From contig JANXUF010000062.1 in the NCBI GenBank assembly GCA_025356335.1, positions 1 through 64,000 on the forward strand: a stretch of DNA of 64,000 nucleotides, read 5' to 3'. Each line of letters begins with the position of its first letter. Position 1 is the stretch's first letter. The translations under genes and the position numbers were made by a program. This DNA comes from Actinomycetes bacterium (GTDB taxonomy: Bacteria > Actinomycetota > Acidimicrobiia > Acidimicrobiales > Ilumatobacteraceae). The notes below the pieces were generated by a model, which saw only the letters and a program-made list of their open reading frames with translations, was not told the DNA's origin and ran no database searches. Below, one piece after another: positions 1-8,091 of the stretch.

Positions 1-141
1 GTCAGCCGAACCATCCACCCAACGAGCAACCAACGGCAACGCAATCACCACACCCGCCGACACCAACGCCGCAACAAACCCCGGAATCGAACGACGACGA
101 TCCTCCACCGCATCACCCGAAACCACAGCCACCTCGTTCAC
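1..141 (-). CDS. N-terminal part of a small membrane protein, cut by the window edge
   Basis: Reading leftwards from a GTG at 139-141, 47 codons stay open to the edge. The protein begins MNEVAVVSGDAVEDRRRS and then has a hydrophobic stretch (about residues 20-38, FVAALVSAGVVIALPLVA) that looks like one transmembrane helix. The GTG overlaps the stop of the upstream reverse-strand small gene (GTGA), which suggests translational coupling and supports both reading frames. I do not recognise the family; only the N-terminus is visible. Confidence 0.4.
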   Translation of the reverse strand, partial: MNEVAVVSGDAVEDRRRSIPGFVAALVSAGVVIALPLVARWVDGSAD

Positions 142-305
142 GCCGAGGAGGGGTCGGCATGCGTGATGAGTTGTTCGAACACGCGCTGCCGGATCGGGTT
201 GTCGTCGTGGGCTTTTGCATCGGCGCGTTGTTGGACCTCGACATGCTCGGATTCCACGCTGACCAATCCCCGGACACCGGCACTCGCAATGACCCGATCA
301 CGCAA
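138..305 (-). CDS. small hypothetical protein, 55 aa
   Basis: A reverse-strand frame from a TTG at 303-305 to TGA at 138-140 encodes a hydrophilic, acidic peptide ending QLITHADPSSA. An AAAGGGGGGT run a few bases upstream of the TTG is a good ribosome binding site. An in-frame TGA lies just 5' of it, so the gene cannot extend much further. Its stop overlaps the start of the next reverse-strand gene by the GTGA arrangement. Codon third positions are GC-rich as in the neighbours. The family is not recognised; it could also be the C-terminal remnant of a larger decayed gene. Confidence 0.4.
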   Translation of the reverse strand: MRDRVIASAGVRGLVSVESEHVEVQQRADAKAHDDNPIRQRVFEQLITHADPSSA

Positions 306-601
306 CGCACCCCCCTTTCATAGCTGACCCGACCATCACATCGTCGCAGCCTCTGGCCGCACAGCCGAGCAAGATTCATTGTCATCTCACGGCACCTGGC
401 CGGCGTCGAACCGGCGCGGAAAGACGTCATTCCGTTCTTCTTGTGCATCCCCGGCGGCCCACATTGTAGACCCGATCCGCAGCAGCCCGATCACCCGTTG
501 AAATCGCATCGTGGCATTGGCGGGCGCCAGCGGATCTGGTCCGCCTCTGAGAACAGCGTGTGAGAGGCTGACTACGAACGTGTGCCTATCAGGAGGTCAG
601 C
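306..601. other. intergenic region, no gene supported
   Basis: About 296 bases between the small reverse-strand gene and the FAD enzyme. It contains an isolated tRNA T-arm-like hairpin at 399-415 without a matching cloverleaf, and the AGGAGGT ribosome binding site of the next gene at 591-597. I see no convincing coding frame: the 111-codon reverse frame here has a composition unlike the neighbours. Confidence 0.4.
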
Positions 602-2056
602 GTGACTCGGGTGGTCATTGCGGGAGCGGGATTCGCAGGATTGGCGAGTGCGCTGTTCTTGGCGCGCCGTGGCCATTCCGTGACGTTGATCGAACGCGAC
701 GCAGCTCCCCCGGATGGCACACCAGCAGATGATCTCGCCGATTGGGCACACCCAGGAGCGCCCCAGGCCCGCCAATCGCATGCTCTGCTCGGGCGGGCGC
801 GGCGGGTGCTCGTCGATGAGGCCCCCGACGTGGTCGCGGCGCTGCTGTCCCGCGGCGTGCGCGAGATTCCCGTTGTGGTCGGAGCGGGCTTCCTCGACGG
901 TGAACGGATGCTGTTGAGCCGACGTCTCGTCGCCGAAGCCGAGCTCCGAAGGATCGTGGCCCGAGAGTCTGGAGTCAGATTGCTGGCCGGCGAGGCGGTC
1001 ATCGGTCTCCAGGTGTCGAGGGCCGAAGACGTGCCAGTGGTGACCGGTGCACAACTGCTGTCGGGTGCGGTCGTGGTTGCAGATCTGGTTGTCGACGCAA
1101 GTGGGCGCCGCTCTGGACTGTCCGACTGGTTCGCCCGAGCCAGGCTCGAGTCGCCGGTTGACGAGCGCCAGGACTGCGGGTTCTTCTACCTCACTCGGTA
1201 CTACCGGGTGCGGCCCGGTTGCGAGACACCGGTCAGCAAGATCCCTGCGTCGACCTCTCTCGATTATGCAACCGTGTTCGCGCTCGGCGCTGACAACGAC
1301 ACGTTTTCTTTGACCGTGACCTTGTCGGTCAACGATCCGTATCGCAAAGCCCTCCGAGACCCAGCCGTTTTCGAGGCCTTTCTCCAAGCTGTACCGCATT
1401 CTGCGCCATGGATTCGAGCAGGCGAGCCGATCAGTGACATCTCGATGATGTCGCGCATCGAGAACCGTCGCCGCCGCCTGACCACCGGCACCGGCCCGAT
1501 CGTCGGTGGGATCGTGGCCGTCGGTGACGCTGCGCTTCACACCAATCCGACGCTCGGACGTGGAATCTCGATGGGGCTGTTGCATGCTCAACACCTCGCC
1601 GAGGTCGCTCATCTGGCGACGGACGATCCGGTCGGTTTTGCCGAACGCTTCTCGAACTGGACCGACGAGCATCTCGGCATCTGGTACGACACGCAGGTCG
1701 CTGCTGATGCCAACGCGCTCGAACGGCTCGCCGCGGGTCTCCTCAGGACGCGTGTCGCAGCCGCAGCCGACGCATCGGCGCGGTTCGCCACTGCCGCCTT
1801 CCTTTGTGCGCAGCACGACGAAGTCGTGGGCATTGCCGTTGCCAAGATCGTTCATCTGTTCGCCTCCCCTCGCGAGGCGTTCGCCGATCCCCGCGTCGTC
1901 TCCAGGGTCACCGAGTTCCTCAGCAGCGGCGTGTCGCTCGAACGGCCGATCGACGTCCCGAGCCGAGCAGCCTTCGAATTGCTGGCGAGTCGGTCCGGAT
2001 CCACACCAGCGCCCATCGTCGGGCTCGGATCGGCTTCAGCGCGATACGACGACTAG
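602..2056 (+). CDS. FAD-dependent monooxygenase/oxidoreductase (PF01494-like), 484 aa
   Basis: The N-terminus has the FAD dinucleotide-binding fingerprint GAGFAGLASALFLARRGH followed by an acidic residue (LIERD). A late GDAALHTNPTLGRGISMG segment (about residues 310-327) matches the second FAD motif (GD near the ribityl chain) of aromatic hydroxylase and geranylgeranyl-reductase-type flavoproteins. The protein is probably a soluble NAD(P)H/FAD-dependent hydroxylase or reductase, substrate unknown. GTG at 602 is chosen because AGGAGGT lies 5-6 bases upstream. The length suits the family. It is followed 29 bp later by the hemerythrin gene on the same strand, so co-transcription is possible. Confidence 0.75.
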   Translation: MTRVVIAGAGFAGLASALFLARRGHSVTLIERDAAPPDGTPADDLADWAHPGAPQARQSHALLGRARRVLVDEAPDVVAALLSRGVREIPVVVGAGFLDGERMLLSRRLVAEAELRRIVARESGVRLLAGEAVIGLQVSRAEDVPVVTGAQLLSGAVVVADLVVDASGRRSGLSDWFARARLESPVDERQDCGFFYLTRYYRVRPGCETPVSKIPASTSLDYATVFALGADNDTFSLTVTLSVNDPYRKALRDPAVFEAFLQAVPHSAPWIRAGEPISDISMMSRIENRRRRLTTGTGPIVGGIVAVGDAALHTNPTLGRGISMGLLHAQHLAEVAHLATDDPVGFAERFSNWTDEHLGIWYDTQVAADANALERLAAGLLRTRVAAAADASARFATAAFLCAQHDEVVGIAVAKIVHLFASPREAFADPRVVSRVTEFLSSGVSLERPIDVPSRAAFELLASRSGSTPAPIVGLGSASARYDD

Positions 2057-2085
2057 CAGCGAGCGTTTCGGGGTAAGGCCCATCC

Positions 2086-3006
2086 ATGGATGCGATCACC
2101 CTTCTCAAGAATGACCACAAGGCCGTCGAGCAACTGTTCAGGCGCTTCGAGAAGGCCGGTGACAATGCCTTCGTCGACAAGCGCGAGATTGTCGACCGGA
2201 TCATCGAGGAGCTGTCAATCCACGCGGCGATCGAGGAGCAGCTCTTCTACCCGGTCGCTCGCGCCACCGTTCCCGGTACGGAGGACATCGCCCTCGAAAG
2301 TCTCGAAGAACACCACATCGTGAAATGGGTGCTGTCCGAACTCGTCGACCTCGACCCAGCAGCAGAACGGTTCGACGCCAAGGTCACCGTGCTGATCGAG
2401 AACGTTCGCCACCACGTCGAGGAGGAAGAGACGGAGTTCTTCCCGAAGGTCCGGGCGGAACTCGGTCGCAAGGCGCTCTCCGATCTCGGCGAGGCACTCG
2501 CCGGTGCCAAGAACGCGGCGCCGACCCATCCGCACCCACGGGCACCGGACACGCCGCCCGGCAACGCCGTCGTCGGGACCATCGCCGGGGTGATCGATCG
2601 TGTCAGCGACAACCTCAGCGGTATCGCCCAGGGGGGCGTCTCCGCAGCGCAGGACCTGATAGCGACGCTGCTGCACACGAAGAAGCCGAAGGCCTCACCG
2701 ACTGGTTCGACCGCTGCCCGAACGAAGGCCACGTCGTTGCGCAACGCAGCGGCGACGGCGACGGCCGGCGTCCAGGAGACGGTGAGCAGTACCAGGAGCG
2801 GCGCCACGAGGACGGCGCGAGCAGCGTCGGCCGGGACCAAGGGAACGATCACCTCTGCCAAGCGGGCCGCCGGGGCCACTGCGACCAGCGCGCGGCGCGC
2901 CGCCACCACGACCGCGGAAACGGCGAAGACCGCGACGAAGCAGACAGCATCGACGGCCAAGCGAGCAGCGTCGAAAACCGCCGCTGCCGCCAAACAGGCC
3001 CGATGA
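2086..3006 (+). CDS. hemerythrin HHE-domain protein with a long histone-H1-like basic tail, 306 aa
   Basis: Residues 1-140 form a hemerythrin/HHE four-helix bundle with candidate di-iron ligands H11, H46, E50, H76/H77, H109/H110 and E114. Such domains bind O2, NO or redox signals at a non-haem di-iron centre. A proline-rich linker and a short amphipathic stretch (about 160-195) follow. Residues 199-306 are almost only Ala, Lys, Arg, Thr and Ser with AKRAA/TAKTATK-type repeats, like histone H1 or the tail of mycobacterial HupB. That tail is low complexity and probably binds nucleic acid or polyphosphate. ATG 2086 has GGGGTAAGG upstream. Confidence 0.75.
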   Translation: MDAITLLKNDHKAVEQLFRRFEKAGDNAFVDKREIVDRIIEELSIHAAIEEQLFYPVARATVPGTEDIALESLEEHHIVKWVLSELVDLDPAAERFDAKVTVLIENVRHHVEEEETEFFPKVRAELGRKALSDLGEALAGAKNAAPTHPHPRAPDTPPGNAVVGTIAGVIDRVSDNLSGIAQGGVSAAQDLIATLLHTKKPKASPTGSTAARTKATSLRNAAATATAGVQETVSSTRSGATRTARAASAGTKGTITSAKRAAGATATSARRAATTTAETAKTATKQTASTAKRAASKTAAAAKQAR

Positions 3007-3175
3007 CGACAACCGATTGATCAGGCGCGACGATTGTCGGCGTGGCTCACTGCACGCATCGCCCGGTGCGCAGTGCCGGTCTTGCCAACTTTGAACAACT
3101 GCGCAATCGCTCGTGGGCCCCGTCGGCGCACGACGGAAGCACAGGCGGAATTCGGGATGGCCGATTCGTAGTACC

Positions 3176-3292
3176 GTCTGGCTCCATCTCATTTGGCAGG
3201 GGGCTGGTGGAAATCCGTCGGATCGCAGATCTCTCCGCCAGACTCGTCAGATGCCGGCGGCCGTGACACCTCCAGAGGTCACTGCTGCCGGC
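3176..3292 (+). promoter_or_regulatory. candidate structured 5' leader of the LytR_C gene
   Basis: Within the 341-base gap 3007-3347, GTCTGGC (3176-3182) pairs with GCCAGAC (3237-3243), enclosing an internally structured segment. A second compound hairpin follows: GCCGGC (3253-3258) with GCCGGC (3287-3292) around GTGAC/GTCAC (3263-3267/3278-3282). The spacing, 55 bases before the next start, suits a regulatory leader. The AGGGGGCTGGTGGAAATCCG segment resembles part of cobalamin riboswitches, but the other conserved boxes are not convincing. Nothing else is seen in the gap. Confidence 0.25.
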
Positions 3293-3347
3293 CGACGTGG
3301 CAACCGCCGAACGGCGACGTCGAGATGAACACCGGACGGGAATGCCG

Positions 3348-4058
3348 ATGAACACCAACTCGCACCAACCATGGACATCGGGGATTCACGGATCGTCGCG
3401 GCGGTCCCGGCGCAGACGGCCCGTGCCGCTGCGCTCGGTCGTGGCCATCGCTGTCGTCGTTGCTCTCGTTGCCGGCACCATCGGCTATCTGATCGGCCAT
3501 CGCACGCCTACCGTCGACAGGTCCACGACGAGCGCATTCCCGACGGCGGCGACGTCGCTGTCTCCACCCACTCAGGCGACGGCCACGACCGCCGCATTGG
3601 CTGACATCGACCGCAGCCAGACGGTCGTCGTGGTAGCCAACGGGTCCGGCGTCAAGGGTGCCGCTGCAGCAGCGACGAAAAGCCTCGACACACTGGGCTA
3701 CAAGACTCTGCCAGCTGCGAACATCAGCGGCACAGCGACGATCCCCGTCTCCAAAGTTTTCTACGGTGCGGGCGGCGACACCGCAGCCGCCCACGTCATC
3801 AGCGAGCTACATCTCACGAACGTAGTGGCCTCGCCGATCCCTGCAGCCTCGACGGAGATCCCCGTGCCGTCCGCCAGCCGCAAGAACGCAACCGTCGTGG
3901 TGATCATCGGAACCGACCTCGCCTCCTCGATCGCCGGCACGCCACCTCCGACAGCGGCAACGACCATCGTGGCCGGATCACCGAAAGCGACGCTCGGCTC
4001 TGCACCATCAGCCACCGGCACCGCGGCGACCGTCGCGGCGACACCGCGGACGACCTGA
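3348..4058 (+). CDS. single-pass membrane protein with LytR C-terminal (LytR_C) domain, about 236 aa
   Basis: A basic N-terminus is followed by one transmembrane helix (VVAIAVVVALVAGTIGYLIG, about residues 30-50), a Thr/Ser/Ala-rich linker, and then a LytR_C-like module (VVVVANGSGVKGAAAAATKSL ... VVVIIGTD, roughly 85-185) and a disordered tail. LytR_C domains are found on cell-envelope proteins, often with LytR-CpsA-Psr ligases, but no catalytic domain is present here. ATG 3348 (GGACGGGA upstream) is preferred; ATG 3342 and GTG 3297 are alternatives. It is probably anchored in the membrane with the domain outside. Confidence 0.65.
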   Translation: MNTNSHQPWTSGIHGSSRRSRRRRPVPLRSVVAIAVVVALVAGTIGYLIGHRTPTVDRSTTSAFPTAATSLSPPTQATATTAALADIDRSQTVVVVANGSGVKGAAAAATKSLDTLGYKTLPAANISGTATIPVSKVFYGAGGDTAAAHVISELHLTNVVASPIPAASTEIPVPSASRKNATVVVIIGTDLASSIAGTPPPTAATTIVAGSPKATLGSAPSATGTAATVAATPRTT

Positions 4059-4184
4059 CTGCGATTCGCCGAAGGCACTGAGCAGCTCCCATTTCCGAGT
4101 CACGGTTCTGCTTTGTCTCGGGCGATCGGTGCCGCCGGAGCGAACGACGTCTTCGGACGTCAAATTTCGGGTACGAGCGACAGT

Positions 4185-4247
4185 GTGTACATCGGAATCG
4201 GAACGCTGCTCGTCATCATCATCGTTATCTTGATCCTTCGACGATGA
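4185..4247 (+). CDS. possible 20-aa hydrophobic peptide
   Basis: GTG 4185 opens a 20-residue peptide that is almost entirely Ile, Leu, Val and Gly and ends in two arginines (MYIGIGTLLVIIIVILILRR). This is a typical shape for single-helix membrane micropeptides. The ribosome binding site is weak and the frame is short, so support is only the composition and its isolation in the 279-base gap between the LytR_C and epimerase genes. It could be chance. Confidence 0.3.
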   Translation: MYIGIGTLLVIIIVILILRR

Positions 4248-4337
4248 CCAAGCGGTACGAAACCTGAACGACGGATTCAGTCAGCCTCGCTCCGCTCACC
4301 ACGCCCACTCCTCGCTCCGCTCGTTAGGGTTCCGTCG

Positions 4338-5309
4338 GTGCGAGCGCTTGTGCTGGGTGGGAATCGATACATCGGTCTCGACCTCGTGGCTGCACTGGCG
4401 AGGCAGGGGCACGACGTCACCGTGGTCAACAGCCACGCCGTCCCGATGCCGGCCGGCGTCCGACGCCTGCACGCCGACCGTCAGCTACCGGGGGAACTGA
4501 TCGACGTGATCGGCGACCACCGAGACGACTTCGACATCGTCTACGACAACACGGCGTACCACGTCACCGATCTGCAGCCGCTCGTCGAGCTGTTCTCCGG
4601 CAGGGTGTCGCAGTTCGTCTTCACCAGTACTGCCGCCGTCTACCGGCGCAGCTTCGTCCAACCGATCGGCGAGACGTTCGCCCGTCATCCGGCCGGCAGC
4701 GACGATCCGCGCAAGGCCTACGGAGTCGCAAAGGTCGAGTGTGAGGACTACCTGCTCGGCATCGGAGCATCGCTGCCGGTGACCGTGCTGCGAGTCGGTC
4801 ACACGATCGGCCCGAGGAGTCCGCTGGTCACTCGTGAGCCGATCTACTTCGCCAGGCTCGAGCAGGGACGCCCGATCCCGATCCCCGGCGAAGGCTTTCC
4901 GTTCGTCCAACTCGTGCACGTTGCCGATGTCGCCAGGGCGATGGTCGCTGTCGCCGGCAACGACCGCACACAGGGTCAGGTCTACAACATCAACGGATCG
5001 GAACTCACGAGCGTTTTCGGATGCGTCACCCTGATGGCCAGAGTCGTCGGCGTGCAGCCGAACATCGTGCAGGTGCCGCTGGACATCGCCAGGCACGCCA
5101 GGACGCCGCTCGTCCACTGGGGGGAGGGACTGGTCGGCGGGGCGATCTACTCGATCGACAAGGCGATCGCCGAGCTCGACTGGCGACCACAGTTCGGGTT
5201 ACTGGACGGCTATCGCGATTCCTACGAATGGTTCAAGACGGAGGGACGGGACCGTTACGTCTTCGACTTCGCTGCCGACGACCAGATCCTCGCCCAACTC
5301 GCCGGCTGA
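4338..5309 (+). CDS. NAD-dependent epimerase/dehydratase (extended SDR), 323 aa
   Basis: The Rossmann motif GGNRYIG at residues 8-14 is close to the GxxGxxG of extended SDRs, and YGVAK (about residues 129-133) supplies the Tyr-x-x-x-Lys catalytic pair. A conserved S/T (FTSTAAVY) precedes it. The overall form resembles NDP-sugar epimerases and CSP41-like nucleotide-sugar-fold proteins. The substrate cannot be assigned. GTG 4338 is the first start compatible with the Rossmann strand. It converges on the SDR gene at 5328. Confidence 0.75.
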   Translation: MRALVLGGNRYIGLDLVAALARQGHDVTVVNSHAVPMPAGVRRLHADRQLPGELIDVIGDHRDDFDIVYDNTAYHVTDLQPLVELFSGRVSQFVFTSTAAVYRRSFVQPIGETFARHPAGSDDPRKAYGVAKVECEDYLLGIGASLPVTVLRVGHTIGPRSPLVTREPIYFARLEQGRPIPIPGEGFPFVQLVHVADVARAMVAVAGNDRTQGQVYNINGSELTSVFGCVTLMARVVGVQPNIVQVPLDIARHARTPLVHWGEGLVGGAIYSIDKAIAELDWRPQFGLLDGYRDSYEWFKTEGRDRYVFDFAADDQILAQLAG

Positions 5310-5327
5310 CCGACGGGTGCTCGGCCC

Positions 5328-6095
5328 TCAGGCTGTGAACCCTCCGTCGACGGTGAGCACGATGCCGGTCACGAACGAGGCGGCATCGGACGCCAGGAAC
5401 AGCGCCGGTCCGACGATTTCGGACGGGTCAGCGACGCGCCCGAGCGGTGTCGCCGAGGCGATCCTGTCGATCGTCGTGTCATCGAATGCCTTCTGCACCA
5501 TGTCCGTCCGGAACGTTCCCGGAGATATCGCGTTGACCCTGACACCTTCGGCTGCGAGGTCGCGAGCGAGCGAGCGGGTGACCTGCGCCAATGCCGCTTT
5601 GACCGGCGGGTACAGGTAACGGCCAGGGCTGGCGGCGGATGCGGCGATCGAGACGATGTTGATGATCGAGCCGTGGCCGCTTGCCGCCAGCAATGGTCTG
5701 GCCGCCTGCACGAGCAGCAACGGCCCGAGCAGATTCGTCCCGAAGGCACCCATGAAGGTTGCCGAATCGACGCCGTCGATGCCACGATCGAGCACCGTGG
5801 CGGCGTTGTTCACCACGACATCGATGCGTCCGAACCGTTCGATCGTCAATGCAACCAGGGCCGCGACCTCCTCCGGCTCCTGCATGCGCACAGCGGCAGC
5901 AACGGCACGACCGCCGTCGGCTGCGATCTCATCGACGACGAGTTGACAGGCGTCGAGACGGCGACTGGCGACCACCACGGACGCACCGGCCTGTGCCAGT
6001 CCGATTGCCATCGCCCGCCCGAGGCCGCGCGACGCCCCAGTCACCACCGCCACCCGGTCGGACAGATCGAACAGCGGTTCCAGACGCTCGTGCAT
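5328..6095 (-). CDS. SDR-family oxidoreductase, about 255 aa
   Basis: Classical short-chain dehydrogenase: TGASRGLG cofactor loop near residue 18-25, NNAAT motif, Ser in NIVSIAAS, and YPPVK as the Tyr-x-x-x-Lys pair. The C-terminal [13 protein letters not shown] is typical of the family. ATG at 6095 (MHERLEPLF) is chosen over an upstream start because it fits the family N-terminus and has GGGGG just upstream. It is a cytosolic NAD(P)H-dependent ketone/alcohol oxidoreductase of unknown substrate. It ends 18 bp from the convergent epimerase. Confidence 0.75.
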   Translation of the reverse strand: MHERLEPLFDLSDRVAVVTGASRGLGRAMAIGLAQAGASVVVASRRLDACQLVVDEIAADGGRAVAAAVRMQEPEEVAALVALTIERFGRIDVVVNNAATVLDRGIDGVDSATFMGAFGTNLLGPLLLVQAARPLLAASGHGSIINIVSIAASAASPGRYLYPPVKAALAQVTRSLARDLAAEGVRVNAISPGTFRTDMVQKAFDDTTIDRIASATPLGRVADPSEIVGPALFLASDAASFVTGIVLTVDGGFTA

Positions 6096-6283
6096 GCCCC
6101 CGCAGTCCACACTATGCGCAGGTTCAGCGTCGAAGCGGCGACGAAAGAACGGCTCGGCAGTGCCTTCCGGCATCGCCGCGCCTCATTTTGCGAATCGGAG
6201 GTAAACAAATCTGCCGACGGCCGTTCCTCCAGATAGGGTCACTGCGCGCACCGTATGGTGACGCAGCTCTACGAAGGAACGTA

Positions 6284-6484
6284 ATGACAACAGGAACTGT
6301 CAAGTTTTTCAATGCCGAAAAGGGTTTTGGCTTCATCTCACGCTCAGATGGTGCCGACGTGTTCGTGCATTTCTCCAACATCGAAGGCTCCGGCTACAAG
6401 TCGCTACAAGAGGGCGATGCGGTCGAGTTCGAAGTTGCTCCGGGTCGCAAAGGCGAAGAGGCCCAAAAGGTCCGCGTCATCTGA
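6284..6484 (+). CDS. cold shock protein (CspA family), 66 aa
   Basis: Single cold-shock domain. The RNP1-like KGFGFISR and RNP2-like VFVHFS motifs are intact, the start is the usual [10 protein letters not shown], and the length is canonical. These proteins bind single-stranded RNA and DNA and melt mRNA structure. ATG 6284 follows GAAGGAA. A large nested inverted repeat lies directly downstream and is probably its transcription terminator. Confidence 0.93.
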   Translation: MTTGTVKFFNAEKGFGFISRSDGADVFVHFSNIEGSGYKSLQEGDAVEFEVAPGRKGEEAQKVRVI

Positions 6485-6485
6485 T

Positions 6486-6545
6486 CGTATTCTTTCGTAG
6501 ATCGGCGATCGCCGAGGTCGTCAGCGACTGCTACGAAAGAGTACG
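6486..6545. terminator. nested inverted repeat between convergent cspA-like and engB genes
   Basis: Fifteen-base arms 6486-6500 and 6531-6545 (CGTATTCTTTCGTAG and CTACGAAAGAGTACG) pair with one G-T wobble. Their loop contains a perfect 14-base palindrome TCGGCGATCGCCGA (6502-6515). The element begins 2 bases after the cold-shock stop and lies before the convergent engB stop. There is no U-tract, so a bidirectional hairpin terminator or mRNA-stabilising structure is the likely role. Confidence 0.55.
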
Positions 6546-6574
6546 GATTGAACGTTTCGTCCTGCTGGCGATGC

Positions 6575-7165
6575 CTAGCGCATCGCCAGCAGGTCGAGGA
6601 CATGGCCACGTAGACGGTCGATTCCAGCACCTGTCGAGGCGCTGACCCAGAATATGTCGTCCTCCTCGAGGTGGCATGCCGTAGCGACTTGCTGTCGGCG
6701 GCCCGACCTCTTCGACGGCCTCACCTTGTCCGCCTTCGTGGCGACGACGACATACGGCAAGCTGTTGTCGAACATCCAGTCAAGTGTCTGGACATCCAAC
6801 TTTGTCGGGCCGATTTCGCCGTCGACGAGCACGAATACCATCTGCAACGATGGTCGCTCGAGGAGATAGCCCTCGATCATCGCTTGCCATTTCGCCTTCT
6901 CGCGGGTCGGGACTGCCGCGTACCCGTAACCGGGTAGATCGACAACGGTCGCTCCGCTCGGCAGGACGAAGAGGTTGATCATCTGCGTGCGCCCCGGTGT
7001 CTTCGAAACGAGTGCCAACTGCTTGCGGTTCGCCAGTGCGTTGATCAGCGACGATTTTCCCACGTTCGACCGACCGACAAAGGCGACTTCGGATTTCGAT
7101 GCCGGTAGATCGCTGACCTTCGGTGCCGATTTCACGAAGCTGAGGGCGAGCGGCGGTGCGGACAT
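6575..7165 (-). CDS. engB: ribosome-biogenesis GTPase EngB (YsxC/YihA), 196 aa
   Basis: Complete TRAFAC GTPase set: G1 GRSNVGKS (about residues 31-38), G3 DLPGYGYA, G4 TKADK. Length and order match EngB, which acts in late 50S subunit assembly. Start ATG 7165 gives the usual short N-terminus (…KSAPKVSDLPAS). It converges with the cold-shock gene; the gene upstream is on the opposite strand, so engB has its own promoter in 7166-7275. Confidence 0.93.
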   Translation of the reverse strand: MSAPPLALSFVKSAPKVSDLPASKSEVAFVGRSNVGKSSLINALANRKQLALVSKTPGRTQMINLFVLPSGATVVDLPGYGYAAVPTREKAKWQAMIEGYLLERPSLQMVFVLVDGEIGPTKLDVQTLDWMFDNSLPYVVVATKADKVRPSKRSGRRQQVATACHLEEDDIFWVSASTGAGIDRLRGHVLDLLAMR

Positions 7166-7275
7166 CGCAGCCAGGCTATGCCCGGCACGGGGCCAGCGAT
7201 TCAGGCACTGCTACCGTGCCGGACAACGTGGCATGTGGCCGACGATGTCACCCGTCAGTCGAAGGAGACGACGAC

Positions 7276-8091
7276 ATGAGCGTGCGTGAAACCACATTGG
7301 ATCTGCTCGCCGAACACGACGCGCTCGATCAGCTCGTCGCCCCGTTGGCCGCAGCGCAATGGCAACTCGCGACGCCGAGTCCAGGGTGGACAGTCGCCGA
7401 TCAGATCGGCCATCTTGCATATTTCGACGCTGCCGCGGTCGTGGCGATCACCGATCCGCAGAGATTCAAGAATGAGCGCGACGAACTCAACCGCAGCAGC
7501 CGGTCCGATCCTGGGGGCTACGACGACCTGACACTCGCCGCCTATCGAGCGATGAGCTCTCCGACGCTGCTCGCATCGTGGAGCGACGGTCGCGCCGCGT
7601 TGATCGACGCTGCCGCCGGACTCGACGACACGACCCGCGTCGATTGGTACGGGCCCTCGATGTCGGCACGTTCGTTCCTCACCGCACGCCAGATGGAAAC
7701 CTGGGCACACGGTCAGGACATCCTGGACACCGTCGGCGGCCACCGGGTGCCGACGGACCGACTGCGGAACATCGCCCAACTCGGGGTCATCACCCGCCGC
7801 TGGTCATACCAGATTCGCCTGTTGCCGATTCCGGAAGGTGAGGTGCGCGTGGCGTTGCGTGCGCCGTCAGGCGGCGTATGGGCGTGGGGCCCTGATGGAT
7901 GTGCCGACGTCGTCTCCGGTGGCGCCGAAGACTTTTGTCTCGTGGTGACGCAGCGTCGTCACCTCGGCGATACCTCGCTGGTGGTCGCCGGCGCGCTGGC
8001 AACCGAGTGGATGCTCACTGCCCAGGCGTTCGCCGGGCGGTCGACGAACGGCCCGCCGGCCGGTTCGTTTGCACCCAATCCCACGCACTGA
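7276..8091 (+). CDS. TIGR03084-type DinB-fold (mycothiol-dependent enzyme-like) protein, 271 aa
   Basis: N-terminal DinB/maleylpyruvate-isomerase-like helical bundle (LLAEHDALDQLVAPL, GWTVADQIGHLAYFD, METWAHGQDILD), in which His residues of GHL and WAHG-type motifs normally bind a metal, and a C-terminal domain of the TIGR03084/wyosine-like type. This family is largely actinobacterial. It is probably a soluble thiol- or metal-dependent enzyme of unknown substrate. ATG 7276 has GAAGGAG upstream; the longer frame from 7156 overlaps engB's 5' end and is not needed. Confidence 0.75.
   Translation: MSVRETTLDLLAEHDALDQLVAPLAAAQWQLATPSPGWTVADQIGHLAYFDAAAVVAITDPQRFKNERDELNRSSRSDPGGYDDLTLAAYRAMSSPTLLASWSDGRAALIDAAAGLDDTTRVDWYGPSMSARSFLTARQMETWAHGQDILDTVGGHRVPTDRLRNIAQLGVITRRWSYQIRLLPIPEGEVRVALRAPSGGVWAWGPDGCADVVSGGAEDFCLVVTQRRHLGDTSLVVAGALATEWMLTAQAFAGRSTNGPPAGSFAPNPTH

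Noticed and set aside
399-415. tRNA T-arm-like hairpin (GCCGG-TTCGACG-CCGGC, reverse strand)
   Set aside because: No acceptor stem, D-arm or anticodon arm could be fitted around it; it is likely chance GC-rich pairing.
572-1855. 427-codon reverse open frame
   Set aside because: It is antisense to the FAD monooxygenase, with Arg/His-rich shadow composition and no family motif.
3176-3243. cobalamin riboswitch
   Set aside because: One segment resembles the B12 core, but the other boxes do not match, and the downstream gene has no B12 connection.
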